Part shown: positions 36,644 to 45,292 of the stretch, piece after piece | Position numbering within the stretch: position 1 is the first letter of the stretch | How the letters are laid out: every line of letters starts with the position of its first letter | NCBI GenBank assembly: GCA_965226945.1 | Contig: OZ245717.1 | Location: forward strand, 5,766,001-5,830,000 | DNA from: SYLG01 sp965226945 | Lineage (GTDB): Bacteria > Planctomycetota > Planctomycetia > Gemmatales > Gemmataceae | Direction of reading: 5' to 3' | DNA: 64,000 bases | Made by a program: the position numbers and the translations under genes | The notes under the pieces: model-generated | Seen by the model: only the letters and a program-made list of their open reading frames with translations | Databases searched by the model: none | What the model was told of the DNA's origin: nothing

Positions 36644-37375
36644 GTGAAAATCCGCCATCCCTGGTTGGTCGAATCGTTGAGCCTGGGCATTTCCCTGCTC
36701 ATTCGCTGGTGGATTTGGTCGCTGCGCTATCGGTACATTCCGCTGGCGCAGTCGTTTCACCCCAGCGGAAAGGGCACCAACAAAACAAACGGCCCCGCGG
36801 AAGCCCACAAGAAATACCTTTACTCGTTCTGGCACGAAAACATCCTCGTGCCGGCTTACCAATTTCGCGATCAGAACATTTCCGTGCTCATCAGCCGCCA
36901 CGCGGATGGCCAGATGATTGCCCGGGCCGTCGAACGGCTTGGCTTCACGACGGTGCGCGGGTCGAGCACCCGCGGCGGTGTCGAGGCGATCAAGGGGATG
37001 GTGCGAACTTCGCGCAATCAGCATATCGCGATCACGCCCGATGGCCCCAAGGGGCCGCGCCGTCGCGTGCAAGTGGGGGTGGCCTTCATTGCCTCGCGTT
37101 CCGGCCAGGAGGTGGTGACCTTTGGGGTCGGCTACGCCAGCGCCTGGCGTTTAAAGAGCTGGGACCGCTTTGTGCTGCCGGTGCCCTTTGGCAAGGTGAT
37201 TTTGATGACGGGCCAGGCGATTTTCGTTCCGCCGGACCTGAATGAAGAGCAACTGGAGCATTACCGCCTCAAAATTCAGGCGGAAATGGACCGTGTCCAG
37301 ACCTTGGCCGAAGAGGCGGCGCTTGGCCGAATGCCTGCCGCTACCACCGAAAGCGGAGTCTCCAAGGCGGCCTGA
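36644..37375 (+). CDS. DUF374 lysophospholipid acyltransferase-like protein
   Basis: A 243-residue inner-membrane-associated acyltransferase-like protein. After one hydrophobic segment (LVESLSLGISLLIRWWIW) the conserved blocks are SFWHENIL (in place of the usual H-x4-D region), SRHADGQMIARAVE, VRGSSTRGG and ITPDGPKGPRRR, as in DUF374 members related to the LPLAT family. The likely role is transfer of an acyl chain in lipid A or phospholipid metabolism. The start is GTG with AAGGGG nine bases upstream. It directly follows the cassette array. Confidence 0.8.
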   Translation: MKIRHPWLVESLSLGISLLIRWWIWSLRYRYIPLAQSFHPSGKGTNKTNGPAEAHKKYLYSFWHENILVPAYQFRDQNISVLISRHADGQMIARAVERLGFTTVRGSSTRGGVEAIKGMVRTSRNQHIAITPDGPKGPRRRVQVGVAFIASRSGQEVVTFGVGYASAWRLKSWDRFVLPVPFGKVILMTGQAIFVPPDLNEEQLEHYRLKIQAEMDRVQTLAEEAALGRMPAATTESGVSKAA

Positions 37376-37524
37376 TCGTTTCTTTTGTCGTCGATGCCCG
37401 TGGCCTGAGCCTTTTGACGGTCCCGGTGATCCTCCTTTAACAATTCCCCTTGCTTTGACTGGGAATCTTCGGTTATGGCCGCGCCCGATGGGAGAATTCC
37501 CCTGGAAAAAGGTCCCGGAGCGTC

Positions 37525-37956
37525 ATGCGATCCAGTTGGTTGAACTGGTTGATGGCGATTGGGCTTTTTCTGGGAATCACCCTGGTTTGGGGACTGGCAA
37601 GGTGGATCGATCCTTACGATGCCGAGGGCGCGCCGAAAATGCGTTCGACCCACGAGCAACTGGGATTACCCCCCTGCCGATTCCTGCAACTCACCGGGAG
37701 ACCCTGTCCAAGCTGCGGGCTGACGACCAGTTTCGCCCTGCTTGCCCATGGGGATCCCAGAAGTGCCTTCCGGGCCAACCTGGCGGGGCCGTTCCTTGGA
37801 TTCTTGAGTCTTTGGCTTTGGATTTGGAGCTTTCTTTGCCTGGTCCGGCGCAAGGTGCAATGGACCGCCCGGCAAGAGCTGCTCGTACTCATCGCCTTCG
37901 GCCTCGCGTTTTGCCTGTTGATGGGACACTGGTTTTGGATTTTGGTTCTCGGTTGA
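37525..37956 (+). CDS. DUF2752 membrane protein
   Basis: A small inner-membrane protein of 143 residues with three hydrophobic segments (near residues 8-25, 85-106 and 118-140). The family signature is the CPSCGLTTSF motif (Cys61, Cys64) preceded by PPCRFLQLTG. The function of the family is unknown. GGAG lies four bases before the ATG. It sits 28 bases in front of the lipoprotein gene, so the two may be co-transcribed. Confidence 0.82.
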   Translation: MRSSWLNWLMAIGLFLGITLVWGLARWIDPYDAEGAPKMRSTHEQLGLPPCRFLQLTGRPCPSCGLTTSFALLAHGDPRSAFRANLAGPFLGFLSLWLWIWSFLCLVRRKVQWTARQELLVLIAFGLAFCLLMGHWFWILVLG

Positions 37957-37984
37957 ATTAGGGCCTCTCAAAGGAGACGGAATC

Positions 37985-38671
37985 ATGAAAACATGGACGC
38001 GGCGGGGCCTGCTCGGATCGTTTTCCGTGGGTTTGGTCGGCCTGGCCGGCTGCAACATGCTTTCCGTGCCTTACTACCTCTTCATGGCTCCCGAGCCTAA
38101 GAAAGACGCGGAAATTCAAACGCTGGCCAACAAGGACAAAAAAGTTGAAAACAAGGTCATGATTTTGACCTACATGAAGCTCGACTTGAAGCCGGAATTC
38201 CTCCAGGCCGATCGCGAAATCGCCTACTTCCTCGAAAAAGAGCTCAAAACGCTCTGCGAATCGAACAAGGAAAAAATCTCGATCATTTCCACCAAGAAAG
38301 TGGAAGACTATAAAAATAAATATTCTGAATGGCAAGAAAAAGATCCGGCCGATATCGGCAAGCATTTTAAAGCCGACTATGTCGTTTACCTGGAGATCAA
38401 CTCGCTGGGAATGTACGAAAACGGCTCGGGCGGCACCCTGTACCGGGGCAAGGCCGACATCACCGTCTCGCTGGTCGATGTGAAAAACCCGGACGATTCC
38501 CGACCCGCGCAGCCGTTCACGGCCAGCTATCCGCGTGAAATGAAGATGGCGCTGACGCCCAACGACAAGAGCCCCGCCGAGTTTCGCACGATGTTTCTGG
38601 AATTCTTGGGCAAGCGGCTGGCCTGGAAGTTCAGCGCGCACCCGACCCGCGACGACTTCTATGTCGACTAA
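37985..38671 (+). CDS. hypothetical lipoprotein
   Basis: A 228-residue predicted lipoprotein. The signal has twin arginines (MKTWTRRGLLGSFSVGL) and a lipobox ending GLAGC with Cys23. The body is charged (VENKVMILTYMKLDLKPEF, IGKHFKADYVVYLEIN) and resembles outer-membrane lipoproteins that sample a stem with an alpha/beta domain, but no named family is recognised. AAAGGAGACGG precedes the ATG, a strong ribosome-binding site. Expression with the DUF2752 gene is likely. Confidence 0.72.
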   Translation: MKTWTRRGLLGSFSVGLVGLAGCNMLSVPYYLFMAPEPKKDAEIQTLANKDKKVENKVMILTYMKLDLKPEFLQADREIAYFLEKELKTLCESNKEKISIISTKKVEDYKNKYSEWQEKDPADIGKHFKADYVVYLEINSLGMYENGSGGTLYRGKADITVSLVDVKNPDDSRPAQPFTASYPREMKMALTPNDKSPAEFRTMFLEFLGKRLAWKFSAHPTRDDFYVD

Positions 38672-38752
38672 GATCGATAAAAAACCCGGCGATGGTTCGA
38701 CGACTGCCTTCTAGGATAAGTTGTCAGGTATCGAACAAGTCGGGAGTGAGTC

Positions 38753-38977
38753 ATGCGCATACGTTTTCGTGAAAATGGACCCCTGGTCGTGGAAATGCCG
38801 GTCGAGCTCGTCGACCACCAGGGCAATCCGATTCCGATTCCTGCCGGCAAGGAAATGGTCGCGCTTTGCCGGTGCGGCGCATCGAAAAACAAACCGTTTT
38901 GCGATGGGGCCCACAAATCCTGCGGCTTTTTGGGAACCAACCCGCCTCCCGTTCCGGCCCCCACTCCGGCTGGGTAA
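38753..38977 (+). CDS. CDGSH iron-sulfur domain protein
   Basis: A 74-residue protein built around one CDGSH-type 2Fe-2S domain. The ligands are Cys39, Cys41, Cys50 and His54 in CRCGASKNKPFCDGAH, the canonical C-x-C...C-x3-H set. The Pro-rich tail (PPPVPAPTP) is not part of the domain. Redox or cluster-transfer roles are known in the family. The start is ATG with GGGAG upstream. A terminator follows. Confidence 0.9.
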   Translation: MRIRFRENGPLVVEMPVELVDHQGNPIPIPAGKEMVALCRCGASKNKPFCDGAHKSCGFLGTNPPPVPAPTPAG

Positions 38978-39054
38978 GGGAGCCAGGGCGAGCTCATTAG
39001 GCAAGTCCGCGCATCTTTTTGCGGAAAAAGCCTCGGGCAAACCACAAAAAAGAG

Positions 39055-39091
39055 AACCCAGCCAGGGAGGAATGACCCTGGCTGGGTTTTT
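39055..39091 (+). terminator. rho-independent terminator after the CDGSH gene
   Basis: A 13-base-pair stem AACCCAGCCAGGG / CCCTGGCTGGGTT with an 8-base loop, followed by a T-tract. The upstream A-run makes it partly bidirectional. Confidence 0.9.
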
Positions 39092-39187
39092 TCGTTGGGA
39101 GGTCGGACAATTTCGGGGTAAGATAAGGAAACCTCACCCTGGTTTTGTGATTAAATCCCACCCCCGCATGCGTTTTTTGGCCAGGAC

Positions 39188-42163
39188 ATGCTTTCCGCCA
39201 TTCTCATTTTTTGCGCGCTACCTGTCGGAGCCGATCCGGCGGCCGATAAGTCGTTTGAAACTCACATTCGGCCGCTTCTGGAAAAGCACTGCATCTCCTG
39301 CCATGGTCCCAACAAACAAAAAGGCGGCCTGAGGCTCGATTCCTCCCTGGCCATGATCCAGGGCGGCGACAACGGGTCGGCCTTGGCGGCGGACCATCTG
39401 GAAAAAAGCCTGTTTCTGCAAGTCGTCCGCTACGACGGCGAAATCAAAATGCCTCCTGCGGGCAAACTCAAGCCGGCGGAAATCGCTCGCCTGGAACAAT
39501 GGGTGCGCGCCGGCGCGGCCTGGCCTGCGGCGGCCAAAACCCCGGCTCCGGCGACCGCGGCTGCCAAACCTGCTGCCAATCCCTTGCCCTGGTGGGGTTC
39601 GCGGCCGATGGCATCGGCCCCGCCGTCCCTGCCCGCGGGGATCCATCCGATCGATTATTTCCTGGAAAAAGCGCGAAAAGCAGCCGGAGTCAACGCCGCG
39701 CCCCCTGCCAGTCGGCGCGACCTCCTGCGCCGTTTGAGTTTTGATCTGATTGGCCTGCCCCCCACTCTGGCCGAGATTCGCGCCTTTGAAAGGGACACGG
39801 CGGCCGATGCGTTTTCCAAGCAAGTAGACCGGTTGCTCGCCAGCCCCGCTTATGGGGAAAAATGGGGGCGCAAGTGGCTTGATGTGGCTCGCTATGCCGA
39901 CAGCAACGGCATGGATGAAAACCTCGCTCACGGGCTGGCCTATCGTTACCGCGACTGGGTGATCGACGCGATCAACGCCGACCTTCCCTATGACCGGTTC
40001 TTGACCATGCAAATTGCAGGCGATTTACTGGCACCGGTCGCCGATGAAAAGGAAATGCGCAAACGCCTGATCGCCACCGGGTTTTTGAGCATCGGCCCCA
40101 AAATGCTTGCCGAAGACGATCCAGTCAAAATGCGCATGGACATCGTCGATGAGCAAATCGACACGCTTGGACAGGCCTTCATGGGAATGACCCTGGGGTG
40201 CGCCCGCTGCCACGATCATAAATTCGACCCGATCTCGACCGCCGACTACTACGCGCTTGCCGGTATTTTCAAAAGCACCGACACGATGGAGACCTATTCG
40301 GTCGTGGCCCGCTGGAGAGAGCGCCCCCTTGTAGGCCCGGCCGCAGAAAAGAAACTGGATCAAGAGAAAAGCGATCTGGAAAAGAGCAAAAAGAAGCTCG
40401 AAGACGAGCGCAGACGGGTGCGGTCGCAAAGGGTCGAAGAAGAGAAGAAAAAGGCGAGCGTTTACTTGAGCGCCTCGAAAGAGGCGCTCGAAGCGCAGTC
40501 GGTACGAAAGCTCGTCCAGCCAGGGTCCACAAGCCTGATCGTCGAAGCCGAAGATTTCGCGCGGGGCAATGTCCGCAAGGACAAGGACCACTACGGCAAG
40601 GGGATTGGGGTTCTCGTCAATCTGGGCCCGGTTCCCAATTTCACCGAATACGACCTTCAACTGGACCAGCCGGGGTACTACCGGGTCTGGATTCGTTACG
40701 CGGCTGCCGATCCGAGGCCCATCCGCGTGAAGGTGGCTGGCAAAATCATCAACGACTCGGCCGCCGACCAGGCCACCGGATCGTGGACTCCCGAAGGCCA
40801 GCAATGGTTTCATGTGGCGACGATGCGCTCGCCCAAGGGTGCGGCGCTCGTGCGATTGGAGCGCGATGGCGCGTTCCCGCACATCGACAAGCTTGCCTTT
40901 GAACACCATACGCTCGCTCCGGTGCAACCGGCCAACAGCGAAACGCTCGCAACGAAAAAGAATTTATCTCACTTTCTTTTGAAACGAGTCATCGGGTTTC
41001 GCAAGGATCATGCCGCCCTTTCCGAAGCCGATCTCGCGAAGGAATACTCCGCCCAAATCGGCGAGATTTTCAAGGAGGAAGCCGCCCTCGATTCCTTGAT
41101 TCCCGAAGGCGTGCTCAAGGGGCTGGACGAGAAAAAAGCGGAACTCGAAAAGATTCAGAAGAAATTCGATGGCCTTGATATGGCCATGGCCGTGAAGGAC
41201 GGCAAGGTTGAAGATGTGCCCGTTCATATCCGCGGCAATCATCTGACCCTGGGCAAGCCAGCGCCGCGTGGGTTTCCCGAAGTGTTGCGCCTGCCGAATT
41301 CGCCGGCACTACCGACAAGTCATAGCGGCCGGCTTGAGCTGGCGAACTGGCTCTCGCGGCCCGATCACCCGTTGACGGCCAGAGTGCTCGTCAACCGGCT
41401 CTGGCAGGGGCATTTTGGCACCGGGCTCGTGCGCTCCGTCGACAACTTTGGCAATCTTGGGGAATCACCCTCCCACCCCGAACTGCTCGACTGGCTGGCC
41501 GGCGAACTGGTCAAAAGCGGCTGGTCGATGAAAGCGCTGCATCGGCTCATCCTCACGAGCGCCGCCTGGCAGCAATCGACCCGATGGGACGCCGCGGCTC
41601 ATCAAAAGGATCCGGATAACCGGCTGCTATGGCGCATGGACCGCAGGCGCCTCAACGCCGAAGAGTTTCGCGATGCCATGCTCGCAGTCTCGGCAAAACT
41701 CGATTCCCAGGGTGGGGGAACCCTGCTCGGTGTTGAGGATCGCAAGTATGTGACGAGCACGGCGAATCAGGCCTACACCGGCTACACGACCACCAAGCGC
41801 TCGATCTATTTGCCGGTCATTCGTAGCGCCCTGTACGACTTCTTCCAGGTGTTCGATTTCCCCGATCCCAGCGCCATCCATGGGGAGCGCTCCGTCACGG
41901 TCGTGCCCACGCAGGCGCTCTTTTTGCTCAATGGCAAACTGCTCGATGAATCGGCCATCGCCCTGGCCAAGCGGTTTCGTCCGGCAAAACCGGAGCTTGA
42001 AGCCGCGGCCGTGGCCTCGCTGCTTGAAGAGTTATTTGGCAGACCGCCCCAGCATGCGGAAACCGAGCGGATCCATGATTTCCTGGCTCGGCACCCCGGC
42101 GATTCCTGGAAGGGGCTTTGCCGCGTGCTGCTTTCCTCCAATGAATTCCTTTACCTCGATTAG
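39188..42163 (+). CDS. planctomycete cytochrome-type protein (PSCyt1, DUF1549, DUF1553)
   Basis: A 991-residue exported protein with a short signal peptide (MLSAILIFCALPVGA). The PSCyt1 cytochrome-c-like domain has CISCH (Cys35, Cys38, His39). DUF1549 (PSCyt2) at about 150-360 contains GCARCHDHKFDP, a second C-x2-C-H. Next comes a charged coiled-coil-like stretch near 385-430 (EKKLDQEKSDLEKSKKK) and a beta-rich region near 450-580. DUF1553 (PSD1) covers about 715-970 (LVNRLWQGHFGTGLVRS). The architecture is characteristic of planctomycetes, where many paralogues pair with DUF1501 proteins. Function is not established; degradation of complex or sulfated polysaccharides is often suggested. Its last codons are part of a 54-base tandem repeat that leads to the next gene. 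Confidence 0.92.
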   Translation: MLSAILIFCALPVGADPAADKSFETHIRPLLEKHCISCHGPNKQKGGLRLDSSLAMIQGGDNGSALAADHLEKSLFLQVVRYDGEIKMPPAGKLKPAEIARLEQWVRAGAAWPAAAKTPAPATAAAKPAANPLPWWGSRPMASAPPSLPAGIHPIDYFLEKARKAAGVNAAPPASRRDLLRRLSFDLIGLPPTLAEIRAFERDTAADAFSKQVDRLLASPAYGEKWGRKWLDVARYADSNGMDENLAHGLAYRYRDWVIDAINADLPYDRFLTMQIAGDLLAPVADEKEMRKRLIATGFLSIGPKMLAEDDPVKMRMDIVDEQIDTLGQAFMGMTLGCARCHDHKFDPISTADYYALAGIFKSTDTMETYSVVARWRERPLVGPAAEKKLDQEKSDLEKSKKKLEDERRRVRSQRVEEEKKKASVYLSASKEALEAQSVRKLVQPGSTSLIVEAEDFARGNVRKDKDHYGKGIGVLVNLGPVPNFTEYDLQLDQPGYYRVWIRYAAADPRPIRVKVAGKIINDSAADQATGSWTPEGQQWFHVATMRSPKGAALVRLERDGAFPHIDKLAFEHHTLAPVQPANSETLATKKNLSHFLLKRVIGFRKDHAALSEADLAKEYSAQIGEIFKEEAALDSLIPEGVLKGLDEKKAELEKIQKKFDGLDMAMAVKDGKVEDVPVHIRGNHLTLGKPAPRGFPEVLRLPNSPALPTSHSGRLELANWLSRPDHPLTARVLVNRLWQGHFGTGLVRSVDNFGNLGESPSHPELLDWLAGELVKSGWSMKALHRLILTSAAWQQSTRWDAAAHQKDPDNRLLWRMDRRRLNAEEFRDAMLAVSAKLDSQGGGTLLGVEDRKYVTSTANQAYTGYTTTKRSIYLPVIRSALYDFFQVFDFPDPSAIHGERSVTVVPTQALFLLNGKLLDESAIALAKRFRPAKPELEAAAVASLLEELFGRPPQHAETERIHDFLARHPGDSWKGLCRVLLSSNEFLYLD

Positions 42164-42187
42164 GTCCCCGATTAGGAGCCTGGGCGA

Positions 42188-42217
42188 ATGAATGGCATGT
42201 TGCTTTACCTCGATTAG
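42188..42217 (+). CDS. nine-codon minicistron 1
   Basis: ATG AAT GGC ATG TTG CTT TAC CTC GAT then TAG: MNGMLLYLD. It is preceded by TAGGAG 10 bases upstream, and its stop overlaps the next repeat unit. It has the C-terminal LYLD of the upstream gene and the N-terminal MNG of the downstream one. Confidence 0.3.
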   Translation: MNGMLLYLD

Positions 42218-42241
42218 GTCCCCGATTAGGAGTATGGTCGA

Positions 42242-42271
42242 ATGAATGGCATGTTCCTTTACGTCGATTAG
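42242..42271 (+). CDS. nine-codon minicistron 2
   Basis: Encodes MNGMFLYVD, the second duplicated start-and-stop copy. TAGGAG lies 10 bases upstream, the same spacing as for the real DUF1501 start at 42296. Confidence 0.3.
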   Translation: MNGMFLYVD

Positions 42272-42295
42272 GTCCCCGATTAGGAGTATGGTCGA

Positions 42296-43669
42296 ATGAA
42301 TGGCATAAGCCGGCGCAACCTGCTTCAATCGGCCGCCTGCGGTTTTGGTTGGCTGGCGACGCGGGGCATTCTGGCCGGGGCCACAGGACAGGGGGCGATT
42401 CAGCCGCCGCAATTTCCCGCGAAGGCGAAGCGGGTCATCTTCCTGTTCATGCATGGCGGTCCCAGCCAGATGGACCTGTTCGACTACAAGCCCTTGCTCG
42501 CGCGCGATAGCGGCAAGCCGAGTCCCATACCCAAGCCCCGTGTCGTATCCTCCGCCACCGGCAACCTTTTGGGCTCGCCGTTCAAGTTCAAGCAACACGG
42601 CCAGTCAGGCGCCTGGGTCAGCGAACTACTCCCCAATATTGCCTCGGTGTCGGACAAGCTTTGTTTCCTCAATGGCGTCCATTGTTCCAATAGCCGCCAT
42701 GGCGGCGCACTTCTGGAATTGCACACCGGCAGCGACACCTTCATTCGTCCCAGCATCGGCTCGTGGGTCAGCTATGGCCTGGGATCGGAATGCTCCGACT
42801 TGCCCGCCTTTTTGACCTTGGCGCCCACCTTGTCCCATGGCGGCGTCAACAACTATGCCAGCGCTTTTTTGCCCGCAACGCATCAGGGTGTGCCACTGGG
42901 TTCGGCCTCGGTGGGCGCGGAAAAAGCGCGCATTCCCTTCATCGAAGGGGGACCCGCGCGTGGCGAGCAAATGGCGGAAATGGATTTGCTCGCTCATTTC
43001 AACCAGGTTCATGGGGCTCAGGCGGGCTTCGATCCTCGGCTGGAGGGGCAGGTGGCGGCCATGGAAATGGCCTTCCGCATGCAAGGAGTCGCGCCGGCAG
43101 TTCAAGACCTGACCATGGAGACGAAGGAAACGAAAACCGCCTACGGTCTGGATGATCCGGTCACCAAGAACTACGGCCAGCTCTGTTTGATGGCCCGCCG
43201 CTTCATCGAACGAGGCGTGCGCTTTGTGCAGGTGACCCACAGTTACAAGTGGGACCAGCACGATCGTTTGAGAGCCGACCTTTCGCGCAACTGTCAGGAA
43301 ATCGACCGGCCCGTCGCCGCGTTGATTCAAGATCTGGATCGGCGCGGATTGCTTGAAGATACCCTGGTGTGGTGGGGAGGCGAGTTTGGGCGCACTCCGG
43401 TGGCCGAAGGGGGCGACGGCCGCGACCACAATCCCCACGGATTCACCCATTTCCTGGCGGGCGCCGGAGTGAAACCAGGCTTTCGCTACGGCTCGACCGA
43501 CGATTACAGCTACTATGCCGTGGATGGCAAAGTGCATTTCCACGACCTGCACGCCACGATTTTGCACCTGCTCGGGATGGATCATCTGCGCCTGACTTAC
43601 CGTCATGCCGGGCGCAATTTCCGGCTGACCGACGTCCATGGCGAAATCGTCTCGCCGATTCTGACTTAA
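42296..43669 (+). CDS. DUF1501 protein (first)
   Basis: A 457-residue exported protein of the alkaline-phosphatase-like/sulfatase-like DUF1501 family. The start MNGISRRNLLQSAACGFGWL resembles a Tat signal. The family motifs are FLFMHGGPSQMDLFDYKP near the N-terminus, VRFVQVTHSYKWDQHD, WWGGEFGRTP and GRDHNPHGFTHFLAGAGVK. The metal-binding residues of true sulfatases are not obviously all present. It is read from TAGGAG in the third repeat unit, so translation is probably coupled to the PSCyt gene, with which it likely works. Confidence 0.9.
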   Translation: MNGISRRNLLQSAACGFGWLATRGILAGATGQGAIQPPQFPAKAKRVIFLFMHGGPSQMDLFDYKPLLARDSGKPSPIPKPRVVSSATGNLLGSPFKFKQHGQSGAWVSELLPNIASVSDKLCFLNGVHCSNSRHGGALLELHTGSDTFIRPSIGSWVSYGLGSECSDLPAFLTLAPTLSHGGVNNYASAFLPATHQGVPLGSASVGAEKARIPFIEGGPARGEQMAEMDLLAHFNQVHGAQAGFDPRLEGQVAAMEMAFRMQGVAPAVQDLTMETKETKTAYGLDDPVTKNYGQLCLMARRFIERGVRFVQVTHSYKWDQHDRLRADLSRNCQEIDRPVAALIQDLDRRGLLEDTLVWWGGEFGRTPVAEGGDGRDHNPHGFTHFLAGAGVKPGFRYGSTDDYSYYAVDGKVHFHDLHATILHLLGMDHLRLTYRHAGRNFRLTDVHGEIVSPILT

Positions 43670-43854
43670 AAAGCACAGGATTTGCCCGGTCCCCGTTCCT
43701 GGCAACCGTGCTACAACCCTCAATCGGATAAAGGGTTTCGAATTCTTTGAAACGGCTTCGATTCCCTTGCCGCTCTGCTATAAGCTAAAATGAAGTGGAC
43801 GCAACCGTCCTCCCCCGCCGATCCTCTCGGTATTCGGGCCCTCAGGATTCCTTC

Positions 43855-45219
43855 ATGAAGTCATCTTCTCGGTCCCATCGCTCGGCCAGCCTCGACCGTC
43901 GCGGAATGCTTCAGGTCGGTTTTTCCGGTTTTTTGGGGATGGGTTTGCAGGGGTGGAATGCGACTGCCGCCAGGGCTGCTTCGAGCACGGGCCGGCCGAA
44001 ATCGGTCATCTTCGTCTTTCAAACCGGCGCTCCGAGCCATCTGGACACCTTTGATCCCAAGCCCGATGCACCCTCGGAAATTCGCGGCGAATTCGGTGTC
44101 ATTCCCACGAAGCTTCCGGGCGTCCGCTTCAGCGAGCATGTTCCCCATCTGGCCGCCCGGGCCGATCGCATGACGATCGTGCGCTCCTTCAGCCACAAGG
44201 ACAACAATCACACCGCGGCGACCCACCATGTGATCACCGGCGCGCTTCAGCCTGGGGTGCGCTTCGACAAGCCCCTTTCGCGCGATGACTGGCCCTGCTA
44301 CGCGGCCGGGGTTTCCTATTTGAACCCGCCGCCCGAAGGGATTCCCTCCGGCGTGACCCTGCCGACGTTCCTGGGTGAAGGTCCCCTCGTGTGGCCAGGC
44401 CAGCATGCCGGGTTTCTTGGACCAAAGTATGATCCCTGGCAGATTCGTAAGGACCCCAATCGCAAGGATTTCAAAGTCGAGAACCTGACGCTGCCCGCGG
44501 GCTTGACGGTCGACCACATGGCCGACCGGTTTGCTCTCCTGCGTTCGGTGGAAGTTTCCCAGTCGTCGCTCGTGCAATCGGTCGAAGGCAAGCGGCTGAC
44601 CGAGCAGCAAAACAAGGCGGCGGCGGTGCTGGCGCAAGGGGCGGTCACGCGCGCCTTCGACATTCAAAAAGAACCGGAGCGTGTTCGCGAAAAGTATGGC
44701 CGCCATGCGTTTGGCCAGTCGCTTTTGCTCGCCCGGCGCTTGGTGCAAGCAGGCGTTCGCGTCGTTCAGGCGAACATGGGCCATGTGCAAAACTGGGATA
44801 GTCACGGCGACATTTTTAATCGTCTCAAAAAAGATCTTTTACCTCCGTTTGATCGGGGCCTGGCCGCCTTACTCGACGACCTGACTGAGACAGGGATGAT
44901 CGACGATGTCATGGTGGTGGCCATGGGCGAGTTCGGCCGCATGCCCAAAATCGATGCCAAGGCGGCAGGGCGCGACCACTGGGCGCCTTGCTTTTGTGGG
45001 TTGTTCTTTGGAGGCGGCGTCAAGGCAGGGCAGGTGATTGGCCAGTCCGACCGTAGCGGCGCCTACCCCACCACCAACGCGTTCACCCCCGACGATCTGG
45101 GCGCGACGATCTATCAAGTTCTGGGAATCGACCCAGGGACCGAACTGCGCGATCGGCTCAACCGGCCCGTGCAACTCAACCGCGGCCAGCCGATCGGCTC
45201 TCTCTTTGGTTTGGCCTGA
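43855..45219 (+). CDS. DUF1501 protein (second)
   Basis: A 454-residue relative of the preceding gene, separated by 185 bases. The N-terminus MKSSSRSHRSASLDRRGMLQ again suggests Tat export. Family motifs: FVFQTGAPSHLDTFDPKP, FSHKDNNHTAATHH, VQANMGHVQNWDSHGD, AMGEFGRMPKI and AAGRDHWAPCFCGLFFG. The start used has AGGA 9 bases upstream; the frame extends 20 codons farther without a ribosome-binding site. It may belong to the same transcript as the PSCyt gene, or be a separate paralogue. Confidence 0.88.
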   Translation: MKSSSRSHRSASLDRRGMLQVGFSGFLGMGLQGWNATAARAASSTGRPKSVIFVFQTGAPSHLDTFDPKPDAPSEIRGEFGVIPTKLPGVRFSEHVPHLAARADRMTIVRSFSHKDNNHTAATHHVITGALQPGVRFDKPLSRDDWPCYAAGVSYLNPPPEGIPSGVTLPTFLGEGPLVWPGQHAGFLGPKYDPWQIRKDPNRKDFKVENLTLPAGLTVDHMADRFALLRSVEVSQSSLVQSVEGKRLTEQQNKAAAVLAQGAVTRAFDIQKEPERVREKYGRHAFGQSLLLARRLVQAGVRVVQANMGHVQNWDSHGDIFNRLKKDLLPPFDRGLAALLDDLTETGMIDDVMVVAMGEFGRMPKIDAKAAGRDHWAPCFCGLFFGGGVKAGQVIGQSDRSGAYPTTNAFTPDDLGATIYQVLGIDPGTELRDRLNRPVQLNRGQPIGSLFGLA

Positions 45220-45250
45220 TTCTTTCCCGGCACATCTTGGCCTATCTTGA

Positions 45251-45280
45251 TTCGATGGCCTTACTTGAGAGGCCATCGAA
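45251..45280. promoter_or_regulatory. 10-bp perfect inverted repeat in front of the Nif3 gene
   Basis: TTCGATGGCC and its exact inverse GGCCATCGAA enclose TTACTTGAGA, ending 12 bases before the ATG. There is no T-tract after it. It could be an operator, a weak terminator of the DUF1501 transcript or a translation-control hairpin. Confidence 0.45.
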
Positions 45281-45292
45281 CTCGAGCAAATT

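Larger units (their letters stand above)
42146..42306 (+). repeat. 54-bp tandem repeat, three copies, at the PSCyt/DUF1501 junction
   Basis: Three successive units with period 54 (TTTAC at 42150, 42204 and 42258). Each holds the CTCGATTAG or GTCGATTAG stop context, GGTCCCC, TAGGAG and then GAATGAATGGC. The first unit carries the stop of the PSCyt gene and the third carries the start of the DUF1501 gene. The period is a multiple of three and the two extra copies each encode a 9-codon minicistron. Confidence 0.95.

Noticed and set aside
42626..43723. 365-codon minus-strand frame
   Set aside because: Antisense to the first DUF1501 gene; no recognisable product.
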